Positions 26,930 through 36,717 of a stretch of 64,000 bases of DNA are shown in pieces (within the stretch, counting starts at the first letter, position 1; the number at the start of each line of letters is the position of its first letter). The notes under the pieces are model-generated. The model saw nothing but the letters and a program-made list of their open reading frames with translations. It did not search any database and had not been told where the DNA came from. Source of the DNA: Methylorubrum rhodinum (GTDB taxonomy: Bacteria > Pseudomonadota > Alphaproteobacteria > Rhizobiales > Beijerinckiaceae); NCBI RefSeq assembly GCF_014199935.1, contig NZ_JACHOP010000025.1, forward strand, positions 1 through 64,000, given 5' to 3'. Position numbers and translations under genes: made by a program.

Positions 26930-28003
26930 ATGGTGACACGACTTGCAGGTGCGGCGGCGGCCCTGACGTTCATCTTGGGAACGATCGTCATCGGTGGCGC
27001 CTGGGCTGTCGGTTCGGCGAGCGAGCCCGACCGCGCCGCGCGGCTGGCCGAGTTCCGCCGGCCGGACGCGATCCCCTTTCCCGAGGCCAATCCCTACAGC
27101 CAAGCCAAGGCCGAACTCGGCCGCGCGCTGTTCTTCGATCCGATCCTGTCGCGCGACGAAGGCCGGGCCTGCGCCACCTGCCACGTGCCGTCGCTGGACT
27201 GGACCGACGACCAGCCGCGGGCGATGCGCAACGACGATGCACCGATGGCGGTGCGCACGCCCACACTCGTCGACATCGCCTGGATCGAGCGCAGCCTCGG
27301 CTGGGACGGACGCTTCCGCGATCTCGAATCGGTCGCCTACGTGCCGATCACGGCGCCGGCCAACATGGACATGCCCGAGGCGCTGCTCAACGAGCGCCTC
27401 AGCGCGGTGCCGCGCTACGTCGAGGCGTTCCGCCGGGCCTTCCCCGAGGCCGCCGACGAGGCGCGGCCGGTCACCCGCCCGCGGATCGAGCAGGCGCTCG
27501 CCACCTTCCAGCGCCTGATCGTCGCCGGCCCGGCTCCGTTCGACGCCTGGGTCGCGGGCGAGACGGGCGCGGTGAGCCCGGCGGCCAAGCGCGGCTTCGA
27601 CCTGTTCACCGGAAAGGCCGGGTGCGATTCCTGCCATTCCGGCCACAGCTTCACCGACGGCTCGTTCCACGACATCGGCACGGCGTCGGGCGACGACATC
27701 GGCCGGGGCCGGTTCTTCCCGACCTCGACGGCGCTCCGCTACGCCTTCAAGACGCCGACGTTGCGCAACGTCGCCCGGCGTCCGCCCTACATGCACGACG
27801 GCGCGGCCAGGACGCTGGCCGAGGTGGTCGAGATCTACGACCGTGGCGGCATCGACCGCCCGAGCCGCTCCCGCGATATCCGCCCCCTGGGCCTGACGGC
27901 GCAGGAGAAGGCCGACCTCATCGCCTTCATGGAGAGCCTGAGCGATGCCGGTGCCGACGGCCCGGCCCATAAGCCGATCCCGGCGGAGCCGCCCCGCCCG
28001 TAA
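26930..28003 (+). CDS. Diheme cytochrome c peroxidase / MauG family protein
   Basis: A 357-residue exported protein with a signal anchor (about 5-27). Two heme c sites are visible: CATCH (about 82) and CDSCH (about 236). Other family features are LGRALFFDPILSRDEGRACA, RTPTLVDIAW, FKTPTLRNVARRPPYMHDGA and the end ADLIAFMESL. A Met rather than the MauG-type Tyr is at PYMHDG, pointing to a CcpA-like peroxidase; tentative. ATG 26930, preceded by GAGG, is chosen over GTG 26903. It would reduce H2O2 in the periplasm using electrons from a small carrier. Confidence 0.85.
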   Translation: MVTRLAGAAAALTFILGTIVIGGAWAVGSASEPDRAARLAEFRRPDAIPFPEANPYSQAKAELGRALFFDPILSRDEGRACATCHVPSLDWTDDQPRAMRNDDAPMAVRTPTLVDIAWIERSLGWDGRFRDLESVAYVPITAPANMDMPEALLNERLSAVPRYVEAFRRAFPEAADEARPVTRPRIEQALATFQRLIVAGPAPFDAWVAGETGAVSPAAKRGFDLFTGKAGCDSCHSGHSFTDGSFHDIGTASGDDIGRGRFFPTSTALRYAFKTPTLRNVARRPPYMHDGAARTLAEVVEIYDRGGIDRPSRSRDIRPLGLTAQEKADLIAFMESLSDAGADGPAHKPIPAEPPRP

Positions 28004-28056
28004 GGCAGGCCGGCGCGCCGGGCCGCAGCGTCCCTCGTTGCCGCTCGCCGTAGGGC

Positions 28057-29130
28057 TCAGATCACCGGCACCGTGGCGAGTGCCGAGGCGGCGCCGTAGA
28101 GGTCGCCGTAGAGCAGGTTGTGGGCCACGTAGTAGACGCCGAGGAAGGCCGTCAGCGCGCCGACATAATAGACCGGGGCGAGCACCGCGTCGCGGCGGGT
28201 GGCCGCCACTCTCGCGTCGTCGGCCGCGATGGCGATCAGCACCGCGATGATGCCCGAATGGCCGATCGCGTCCACCTTACCGAACTCGACGATCGCCGAG
28301 ACGAACACCGCGGCCAGGATGATGGCCGAGGCGCGGCGCACCAGCGGCGTCCAGATCAGGGCGAAGGCCAGGGTGAACTCGATGACGCCCGCGGCCCGCA
28401 TGAAGGTCTCGGGCGAGGCGCCCATGGTCATGGCGGGCTTGGCGGCGAGCAGCGGATCGGTCCAGTGCGGGTAGGCCCACTTCTCGACCGAGGCCCACAT
28501 CAGCGTGACGGCGGCGGTGGCGCGCACCACGTCGATCGGGCGATGGCCGAAGAAGGTGCGGTCGAGGCCGGTGAGCGCGAGGTAGGCGGCCACGCCGAGG
28601 AAGACCGGGTAGTCGGCGAGGTGGAAGGCGCCGTAATGCCAGACGGCGAAGCCGAACAGGAAAACGATCCCGAGCGCGGTGAGCGGCAGCGTGCGCTTCC
28701 AGATCAGGCAGCCGGCCATGGCGAGCTGCAGCCACGAGATCCACTGCGCGTCGGTCTTGAGTTCGGGCGTCAGGATGATGCCGCCGAGGTTCCACACCGA
28801 GACGAGGAAGAAGCCGACCACCGCCCGCACGATCAGGCCGGTGTCCTCCCGCAGCCGCACCGTCACCCGGTCGAGGGCGTTGAGCAGCGCCGTGCCGAAG
28901 CTCGTGCCCTCGGCCAGACACCCCACCATCAGGCAGAGGATCGCCAAGCCGGTCATCAGCTCGAAGTCGGCGCAGAGCACCTCCGCGAGGCCGCGGGGCT
29001 GGCCCGCCACGTCGAAGGCGCAGAACCATTTGACGTGGGCGCTCGCGGCCTGCGTGCCGAGAAGCAGGAAGCCGGCCGCGGCTGCAAGCATGACGGGAGA
29101 GCGCACCCAAATGCTGGACACGTTGGACAT
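28057..29130 (-). CDS. DoxX-like polytopic membrane protein
   Basis: A 357-residue hydrophobic protein with about eight membrane segments. Near the N-terminus, after a possible signal segment, is AHVKWFCAFDVAGQPRGL. I recall this HVKWF motif from conserved rhizobial proteins annotated as DoxX-like. The function is unknown; DoxX relatives are linked to quinone or thiosulfate electron transfer, which cannot be shown here. It is convergent with the diheme peroxidase, 53 bases apart. Confidence 0.75.
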   Translation of the reverse strand: MSNVSSIWVRSPVMLAAAAGFLLLGTQAASAHVKWFCAFDVAGQPRGLAEVLCADFELMTGLAILCLMVGCLAEGTSFGTALLNALDRVTVRLREDTGLIVRAVVGFFLVSVWNLGGIILTPELKTDAQWISWLQLAMAGCLIWKRTLPLTALGIVFLFGFAVWHYGAFHLADYPVFLGVAAYLALTGLDRTFFGHRPIDVVRATAAVTLMWASVEKWAYPHWTDPLLAAKPAMTMGASPETFMRAAGVIEFTLAFALIWTPLVRRASAIILAAVFVSAIVEFGKVDAIGHSGIIAVLIAIAADDARVAATRRDAVLAPVYYVGALTAFLGVYYVAHNLLYGDLYGAASALATVPVI

Positions 29131-29445
29131 GGTGCCGCCGAGTTGGAGAAGGGGCCGTTGTTCGAGAAAAACTTAACGAAATGCGGCGCGTACCGCTAAG
29201 GTTTTGTTGACGGACCTTTCCTGAAGGTTAACGCCCTTGCACGTGCAGGCTGCACGGTTCCGCTCTGCGAAAGCCCGCTTTTCCCATCGCCCCGCCTCGC
29301 CCGGCCTGTGGACAACGGGGAAGCCGGGGAGGCCCGAGGGCGCATCCCGCGCGTTGACGATTCGTGAAGTCCGTGTGGGCAAGCCTGGGACCAGCCCCGG
29401 TCGCGCCCCGCGGACGGCGATTCGCAGATTGTGCCGGGAGACCGT
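29131..29445. other. Intergenic region
   Basis: About 315 bases between the DoxX-like gene start and a small plus-strand frame. It is somewhat AT-richer near 29160-29230, where promoter elements would lie. I see no RNA gene, repeat or convincing ORF. Confidence 0.4.
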
Positions 29446-29607
29446 ATGGCCGTGCTCGTCAGCCTCGCCTGCCTGTCCGCAGGGGCCGTCCTCGCGGTCC
29501 AGGCGGGACGCTACCCGGCCTGGACCGCCCGGATGGAGACCGCGGGCGGTCTCGCCCTGGTGGCGGGGCTCGCGGTGATCGGGGCCGGATTGAAAGTTTC
29601 CGTGTAA
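29446..29607 (+). CDS. Small two-span membrane protein
   Basis: A 53-residue frame from ATG 29446 to TAA 29607, preceded by CCGGGAGACC, a good ribosome site. It encodes two hydrophobic stretches (VLVSLACLSAGAVLAVQAG and GLALVAGLAVIGAGLKVSV) joined by a polar turn with RYPAWTARMET. No homology is recalled. The ribosome site and hairpin-like topology support a real gene, but it is short. Confidence 0.5.
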   Translation: MAVLVSLACLSAGAVLAVQAGRYPAWTARMETAGGLALVAGLAVIGAGLKVSV

Positions 29608-29634
29608 GCTTCGGCCCACCGCCGAACATCATCG

Positions 29635-29776
29635 CCGTCATCCCGGGGCCGCGGAGCGGAACCTGGACCCGGACGGGCGGGCCGGAGGCGTGCAACCCGC
29701 CCGTGTTGCGACGCTGCGCAATACGTCGAGGCCAGTCGTGGATTTCGGGTTCGCCTTCGGCGCCCCGGAATGACGG
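29635..29776. repeat. Inverted-end repeat CCGTCATYCCGGGG..CCCCGGAATGACGG, copy A
   Basis: Ends CCGTCATCCCGGGGC (from 29635) and CGCCCCGGAATGACGG (to 29776) are reverse complements with one mismatch; GGATTTCGGGTTCG-type text precedes the right end. A second copy with the same ends is at 54188-54309. It lies between convergent genes. Confidence 0.65.
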
Positions 29777-29785
29777 TCGTGACCA

Positions 29786-31147
29786 TCAGCCCCGCCGCCG
29801 CAGCAAACTCCCGAAGAATCCGTCCACGCCACCTCCCCGGCCCGACCCGCCGCCGAGATGGCTCGGCAGGGTGCGCAGATCGCCGTTGTGGTCGATCATC
29901 TCGGCGTGACCGCCGACCTGATCAGCCGTGATCGCCACGCGCTCGAAGTCGCCGTTGCGGGCGAGGAAATCGGCGATCCGGGCCGATCCCTCCTCCGGCT
30001 CCAGCGAGCAGGTGCAGTAGACCAGCCGCCCGCCCGGCGCCGTCAGCCGGGCCGCCTTGTCGAGGAGCCGGCGCTGGAGGCCGGCCAGCCGCACGATGTC
30101 GGCCTCGCTCTTGGTCCAGGCGATGTCCGGGTGGCGGCGAATCGTGCCGGTGGCCGAGCACGGCGCATCGAGGAGCACCGCGTCGAAGGGTTTGTCTTCC
30201 GGGAGTTCGAGAGCATCCGCCGTAACCAACTCGGCCGAGAGCTTCAGCCGCTCCAGGTTGCGTTGCAGGCGCTCCAGCCGGGCCGCCGAACGGTCGACGG
30301 CGGTGACGCGTGCCCCCGCGGCGGCAACCTGAGCGGTCTTTCCGCCCGGCGCGGCGCAGAGGTCGGCGACGCGCTCGCCCGGTCGCGGGGCCAGCAACCG
30401 CACGGGCAGGGCCGCAGCGGCGTCCTGCACCCACCACGCGCCCTCGTCGTAGCCCGGCAACCCGGCCACCGCCTCGCGGCCCTCGAGGCGCAGCGAGCCG
30501 AGATCGAGCCTGCGCCCGCCGAGCTTTTCCGCCCAGGCGTCCGCATCCTCCCGCACGGTCACGTCGAGGGCCGCGCCTTCGAGATGGGCCGCTGCGATGC
30601 CCTTGGCCGCTGCCTCGCCGTAGGCGGCGATCCAGCGCTGCGCCAGCCAGTCCGGCGTGTTCCGCTTGAGCGGATCGTCCTCGGCGGCGCGGATGTCGTC
30701 GCGCTCGCGGGCGACCCGGCGCAGAACCGCGTTCACCAGCGGGGCGAGATGCGTGAGCTGCGGGTCGGCCTTGGCGAGGCGCACCGAGAGATCGACGGCG
30801 GCGTGGTCGGCCACCGCGAGGTCGAGGATCTGGGCCGAGCCGGTGACCAGCAGGGCCAGGAGGTCCGGCTTTTGCGGCAGCCCGTCGCGCAGGCGCTCGG
30901 CGAGCGCCGCCTTGAGGAAGCCGAGCCGCCGGAAGCTCGCCGTCGCGATGGCGCGGGCGAGCGCCGCATCGCCCGGCTCGAGATTCAGCCCGCGCCCGGA
31001 TTGCCCCAGCGCATCCTCCAGCGCCAGCCCGCGGGCGGGCCCGAGCAGGGTCGCGACCGCGTTCTGCGCGACATGCCGCGCCGCGAGGCCGGGCACGCTC
31101 CGATCGATGGGGGGCGGTGGGTTGCGATGGATCGGTCTCGGTGCCAC
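29786..31147 (-). CDS. rsmB: 16S rRNA (cytosine(967)-C5)-methyltransferase RsmB
   Basis: A 453-residue protein. The N-terminal NusB-like RNA-binding domain (about 20-165) includes HLAPLVNAVLRRVARE. The C-terminal Rossmann methyltransferase has SAM motif ADLCAAPGGKTAQ, motif IV LDAPCSATGTIRRHPDI and the catalytic-Cys motif YCTCSLEPEEG. It makes m5C967 in 16S rRNA. It is divergent from the DUF1674 gene. Confidence 0.93.
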   Translation of the reverse strand: MAPRPIHRNPPPPIDRSVPGLAARHVAQNAVATLLGPARGLALEDALGQSGRGLNLEPGDAALARAIATASFRRLGFLKAALAERLRDGLPQKPDLLALLVTGSAQILDLAVADHAAVDLSVRLAKADPQLTHLAPLVNAVLRRVARERDDIRAAEDDPLKRNTPDWLAQRWIAAYGEAAAKGIAAAHLEGAALDVTVREDADAWAEKLGGRRLDLGSLRLEGREAVAGLPGYDEGAWWVQDAAAALPVRLLAPRPGERVADLCAAPGGKTAQVAAAGARVTAVDRSAARLERLQRNLERLKLSAELVTADALELPEDKPFDAVLLDAPCSATGTIRRHPDIAWTKSEADIVRLAGLQRRLLDKAARLTAPGGRLVYCTCSLEPEEGSARIADFLARNGDFERVAITADQVGGHAEMIDHNGDLRTLPSHLGGGSGRGGGVDGFFGSLLRRRG

Positions 31148-31252
31148 GCTCTCGGCCGTTCTCGGATGCGGAAAACATTGGGGGCTCGCCCCGGACCCGA
31201 CGCACTCCCATCTGAGAGCTCGGGATGCAAGGAAGGATGCGAGGAGAACGGC

Positions 31253-31459
31253 ATGAGCGACGAGGCGACGAACGGAAGCGAGGCCCGCGCACTCAGCCCG
31301 GCGGCGCAGCGGGCGCTGACTGAAGCCGCCGAGCGGCGCGCCGCCATCGACGCCCGCGCCGCCGAGATCGCCAAGCAGCCGGAGCGGAAGGGCCGCGGCG
31401 GCCTGGAGCCGGTGCGCTACGACGATTGGGAGGTGAAGGGCCTCGCCTCGGACTTCTGA
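31253..31459 (+). CDS. DUF1674 protein (SDHAF4-like)
   Basis: A 68-residue protein whose C-terminus, GRGGLEPVRYDDWEVKGLAS-DF, is the DUF1674 signature shared with the succinate dehydrogenase assembly factor SDHAF4. GAGGAG precedes ATG 31253. In mitochondria SDHAF4 binds flavinylated SdhA; the bacterial role is assumed to be similar. It is divergent from rsmB. Confidence 0.88.
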   Translation: MSDEATNGSEARALSPAAQRALTEAAERRAAIDARAAEIAKQPERKGRGGLEPVRYDDWEVKGLASDF

Positions 31460-31548
31460 CGCCTGCCGCCGTCATCAGACTGTCGTAGAGCGCTGCTGAG
31501 GCTCCCCACGTGCGGGGACCGCGTTTCATCCGCACGGGGAGATGCGGC

Positions 31549-33180
31549 ATGGCGGGATCGTCGGTACAGGGCTTGAGCGGCGCCGCCGCGCCCTCGGCGG
31601 AACGGCGCGGACGGCCCGATCTCGACAGGGGCCATCCCCTCCCCCTGCTGATCGCCATCGTGGCGGCCTTGCTCGCTGCGCTTGCCTACGTCGCCTTCAG
31701 CATCCACGAGGATGTCGCGGCCACCGGCACCCGCATCACCACTTATCTGCCCTACATCCTGCTGTTCGTGGCGCTCACCATCGCCCTCAGCTTCGAGTTC
31801 GTGAACGGCTTCCACGACACCGCCAACGCGGTGGCAACCGTGATCTATACCCACGCGATGCCGCCGGGCGTCGCGGTGGTCTGGTCCGGCTTCTTCAATT
31901 TCCTCGGCGTGCTGCTCTCCTCCGGGGCGGTGGCCTTCGGCATCGTCAGCCTGCTGCCGGTCGAATTGATCCTCCAGGTGGGCTCCGGAGCGGGCTTCGC
32001 CATGGTGTTCGCCCTGTTGATCGCCGCGATCCTGTGGAACCTCGGCACCTGGGCGCTCGGCCTGCCGGCCTCGTCTTCGCACACGCTCATCGGCTCGATC
32101 ATCGGGGTCGGCGTCGCCAACGCGCTGATGCACGGCCGCTCCGGCACGTCCGGCGTCGATTGGTCGAAGGCGACCGAGATCGGCTGGTCGCTGCTGCTCT
32201 CGCCGCTCGTCGGCTTCGTCGCCGCGGGCGCGCTGCTGCTGACGCTGAAGCGGATCGTGCGCAACCCGGCCCTCTACGCCGAGCCCGACGCCAAGGCGCC
32301 GCCGCCGCTCTGGATCCGCGGCCTGCTGATCGCGACCTGCACAGGCGTCTCCTTCGCCCACGGCTCCAACGACGGGCAGAAGGGTATGGGCCTGATCATG
32401 CTGATCCTGATCGGCACGGTGCCCACCGCCTACGCCCTCAACCGGGCCCTGCCGGACTCCGCCGTCGCCCAGTTCCGCCAGACCTCGGAGGCCGCGTCCA
32501 AGGTGGTCGCCGCCAAGGCCGCGGGCTACGACATCATCGGTGATCCGCGCCCCGCCGTGACGGCCTACGTTGCGGCCCAGAAGGTCGACGGCGGCACCTA
32601 TCCGTCGCTCTCGGTGTTGATCCGCCAGATCGGCGAGTCGGTCGAGCGCTACGGCAGCCTCGTGAAGGTGCCGGCGGAAGCCGTCGGCAACACCCGCAAC
32701 GACATGTATCTCGCCTCCGAGGCGATCCGCTTCCTGATGAAGGACAAGGAGAGCGAGCTGTCTCCGGCGGAAATCGGCACGCTCAAGGCCTACAAGGGCA
32801 GCCTCGACGAGGCGACGCGCTTCATCCCGACCTGGGTGAAGGTCGCGGTTGCTGTGGCGCTCGGCCTCGGCACGATGGTGGGCTGGAAGCGGATCGTCGT
32901 CACCGTCGGCGAGCGGATCGGCAAGACGCACCTCACCTACGCGCAGGGCGCGTCCGCCGAACTCGTCGCCGCCTCGACCATCGCGGCGGCCGACATGTAC
33001 GGCCTGCCGGTCTCGACCACGCACGTCCTGTCCTCGGGCGTGGCCGGCACCATGGCGGCCAACCGCTCCGGTCTGCAACTCGGCACCTTGCGGGCGCTGG
33101 CGCTGGCGTGGCTGCTGACGCTGCCGGTCGCCATGCTGCTCTCCGGCAGCCTCTACGTCCTGTTCTCGAAGCTGTTTTAG
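31549..33180 (+). CDS. pit: Inorganic phosphate transporter (Pit family)
   Basis: A 543-residue transporter with an N-terminal polar tail, about ten membrane segments and two PHO-4 halves. Signature segments are FVNGFHDTANAVATVIYTHA, PASSSHTLIGSIIGVG, HGSNDGQKGMG and GLPVSTTHVLSSGVAG. A soluble central loop (about 300-430) separates the halves, as in Pit proteins. Pit imports phosphate as a metal-phosphate complex with H+. ATG 31549 is chosen over an upstream GTG at 31510. The CorA-family gene starts 3 bases after its stop. Confidence 0.93.
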   Translation: MAGSSVQGLSGAAAPSAERRGRPDLDRGHPLPLLIAIVAALLAALAYVAFSIHEDVAATGTRITTYLPYILLFVALTIALSFEFVNGFHDTANAVATVIYTHAMPPGVAVVWSGFFNFLGVLLSSGAVAFGIVSLLPVELILQVGSGAGFAMVFALLIAAILWNLGTWALGLPASSSHTLIGSIIGVGVANALMHGRSGTSGVDWSKATEIGWSLLLSPLVGFVAAGALLLTLKRIVRNPALYAEPDAKAPPPLWIRGLLIATCTGVSFAHGSNDGQKGMGLIMLILIGTVPTAYALNRALPDSAVAQFRQTSEAASKVVAAKAAGYDIIGDPRPAVTAYVAAQKVDGGTYPSLSVLIRQIGESVERYGSLVKVPAEAVGNTRNDMYLASEAIRFLMKDKESELSPAEIGTLKAYKGSLDEATRFIPTWVKVAVAVALGLGTMVGWKRIVVTVGERIGKTHLTYAQGASAELVAASTIAAADMYGLPVSTTHVLSSGVAGTMAANRSGLQLGTLRALALAWLLTLPVAMLLSGSLYVLFSKLF

Positions 33181-33183
33181 AGA

Positions 33184-34224
33184 ATGGATCAGGCGATCCT
33201 CGCCGCACCGCTCCTGTGCGAGCCGTCCCTGCCGGGGCTGCTCTGGGCGATGCAGTTCGACCGGACCGGCCGCGCGCGCGTCCTGGCACCGGGCGAGCCG
33301 GTGCCGGAGCGGCCGGTCGACGGCTTCCTCTGGCTCCATCTCAACCTCGTCGATGCGCGGCTCAGCACCCTGATCGCCGAGGGTCGGTTCGGCCCGCCCG
33401 ACCTCGCGGCGGCGGCGTTCGCGGCCGACCCGCACCAGCGCGTGGCGATCGAGGACGCCCATGTCGGCGGGGTCGTCGCCGATCTTGTCCGCGCGGGGAT
33501 GGAGGATCGGCAGCGCCCCGGCCCCGACGCCGCGGGCCGCGTGCACTTCGTGATGGCCGAGACCCTGCTCGTCACCGGCCGCCGCCATCCGATTCAGGGC
33601 CCCGACGCCGCCCACGACGCGGCGACCGCCGGGCGGCGCTTTCCGGGGCCGGCCGCGCTCCTCGAACACCTCGTCGGCGGGGTCGTGGCCGAGACGGCGC
33701 GGACGGTCGCGCATCGCGGCGACGAACTCGACGAAATCGAGGATCACGTCCTCGACGATGGGGTCCGCGACGAGAGCCGCCGGCTCGGGCCGATCCGCCG
33801 CGAGGCGGTGCGCCTGCGCCGCCATCTGCTCGGCCTGCGTTCGGTGTTCCACCGCCTCGAACAGGAGGAGGACGAGGGACTGCCCGAACCGGTCCTGTCC
33901 ACGGCCGCCCGCATGGCGCAGCGCCTCGATGACCTCGACCGCGACATGCTGGTCCTGGCCGAGCGCAGCCGCTTGCTTCAGGACGAGCTGGCGGCCCAGC
34001 TCGCCCGCGCCTCGAACCGCCAGCTCCACACCCTGTCGATCCTCACCGCCCTGTTCCTGCCGCCGACGCTGGTGACCGGGCTTTTTGGGATGAACACCAA
34101 GGGGTTGCCGTTCTCGGAGTTCGAGGACGGCTCGACCCTGGCGATGCTTCTGGCCGTGGCCTCGGCGGCGGCGGTGTTCCTGCTGATCCGGCGGATGGGG
34201 ATTGGGCCATCGCGGGAGCGTTAG
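33184..34224 (+). CDS. zntB: CorA-family metal transporter (ZntB-like)
   Basis: A 346-residue protein with a cytosolic alpha/beta domain and two C-terminal membrane segments. The pore signature is FGMNTKGLPF, close to the GMNTGGIPF of ZntB. LTALFLPPTLVTGLFGMN precedes it. ZntB relatives move Zn2+ or other divalent cations. Adjacency to pit in one operon suggests coupled metal and phosphate handling, which is inferred. Part of the N-terminal half is poorly conserved. Confidence 0.85.
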   Translation: MDQAILAAPLLCEPSLPGLLWAMQFDRTGRARVLAPGEPVPERPVDGFLWLHLNLVDARLSTLIAEGRFGPPDLAAAAFAADPHQRVAIEDAHVGGVVADLVRAGMEDRQRPGPDAAGRVHFVMAETLLVTGRRHPIQGPDAAHDAATAGRRFPGPAALLEHLVGGVVAETARTVAHRGDELDEIEDHVLDDGVRDESRRLGPIRREAVRLRRHLLGLRSVFHRLEQEEDEGLPEPVLSTAARMAQRLDDLDRDMLVLAERSRLLQDELAAQLARASNRQLHTLSILTALFLPPTLVTGLFGMNTKGLPFSEFEDGSTLAMLLAVASAAAVFLLIRRMGIGPSRER

Positions 34225-34263
34225 GAGCCCGTCACTCAGCGGGCGCCGTACTTGGCGCCTGTC

Positions 34264-34378
34264 CCCTCCCCCTTGTGGGGAGGGGTTCGGGGTGGGGGTG
34301 GTGCAGAAGGCACCGCTCCGCTCGATCCTGAACCACCCCCACCTCCTACCTCCTCCCCACAAGGGGGAGGAGAGCGCC
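34264..34378. repeat. 115-bp palindromic repeat, copy 1
   Basis: An element of exactly the same length, differing at about a dozen positions by eye, is at 55183-55297. Both begin CCCTCCCCCTTG(T/C)GGGGAGG and end CCTCCCC(A/G)CAAGGGGGAGG then AGAGCGCC, so the ends pair. Inner GGGGTGGGGGT pairs with ACCCCCACCTC. It lies between convergent zntB and groEL. Confidence 0.8.
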
Positions 34379-34419
34379 CACTTCTGTTCGGGGGCTGCCG
34401 CTCAAACGACTCTCCAGAC

Positions 34420-34452
34420 AAAAAGAAAAGGGGCCGCCTCTCGGCGACCCCC
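34420..34452 (-). terminator. Rho-independent terminator of groESL
   Basis: On the minus strand GGGGTCGCC-GAGA-GGCGGCCCC forms a stem followed by TTTTCTTTTTG. It lies 28 bases after the groEL stop. This is the clearest intrinsic terminator in the window. Confidence 0.85.
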
Positions 34453-34479
34453 TTCCCGACGTCTGCGGATGGCGTGGAC

Positions 34480-36120
<1,641 letters not shown>

Positions 36121-36212
36121 GTGAGTTTACCTCGAATTCTGGAAGGGAGCCCCGAAACCGGCCGTCTGCTGCTGAAACGGCGGTCTCCAAGGGCGCTGAA
36201 AAGGCGTCGGCC

Positions 36213-36503
36213 TCAGGCGGCGACGACGCCCATGATGTCGGATTCCTTCATGATGAGGAGATCCTGGCCGTCGATCTTGACCTCGGTGCCCGACCACTTG
36301 CCGAACAGGACCCGGTCGCCGACCTTGACGTCGAGGGGGTTGACGCGACCCTGCTCGTCGCGGGCGCCCGATCCGACGGCGACGATCTCGCCCTCCTGCG
36401 GCTTCTCCTTGGCGGTATCCGGGATGATGATGCCGCCCTTCGTCTTCTCTTCACCCTCGATACGGCGGACGACGACGCGGTCGTGGAGCGGACGGAAGTT
36501 CAT
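36213..36503 (-). CDS. groS: GroES co-chaperonin
   Basis: A 96-residue co-chaperonin: MNFRPLHDRVVVRRIEGEE at the start, the mobile loop KTKGGIIIPDTAKEKPQEG and the end VKIDGQDLLIMKESDIMGV. It caps the GroEL ring. First gene of the heat-shock operon downstream of the CIRCE element. Confidence 0.98.
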   Translation of the reverse strand: MNFRPLHDRVVVRRIEGEEKTKGGIIIPDTAKEKPQEGEIVAVGSGARDEQGRVNPLDVKVGDRVLFGKWSGTEVKIDGQDLLIMKESDIMGVVAA

Positions 36504-36573
36504 GAGCTACCCTCTTGCTTCGGAATAGCGGTTGGTCTTGATGCGGCCCGAGCGACCGCGCCTACCCTGGCTG

Positions 36574-36600
36574 TTAGCACTCTCGTTGCGTGAGTGCTAA
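36574..36600 (-). promoter_or_regulatory. CIRCE operator (HrcA)
   Basis: TTAGCACTC-N9-GAGTGCTAA is a perfect CIRCE inverted repeat 71 bases upstream of the groES start. HrcA binds CIRCE and represses groESL at normal temperature. Confidence 0.95.
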
Positions 36601-36717
36601 CGACGGCCGCGAGATAGGCGCAGGGCCGTTTCGAGTCAAGACGCCGCATCTCCCGCGCCCGCTCGTCGGCGCGGAGAAATTCTCTTAATCCCACGAAATC
36701 CGGGGACATCCCTTTCG

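Noticed and set aside
31417..34362. 981-residue minus-strand frame opposite pit and zntB
   Set aside because: Antisense to two well-supported transporters, with biased Arg/His/Gln composition and no motif.
34264..34378. 115-bp repeat as a CRISPR-like or toxin-related array
   Set aside because: Only one unit per site with no spacers; symmetry fits a palindromic intergenic element.
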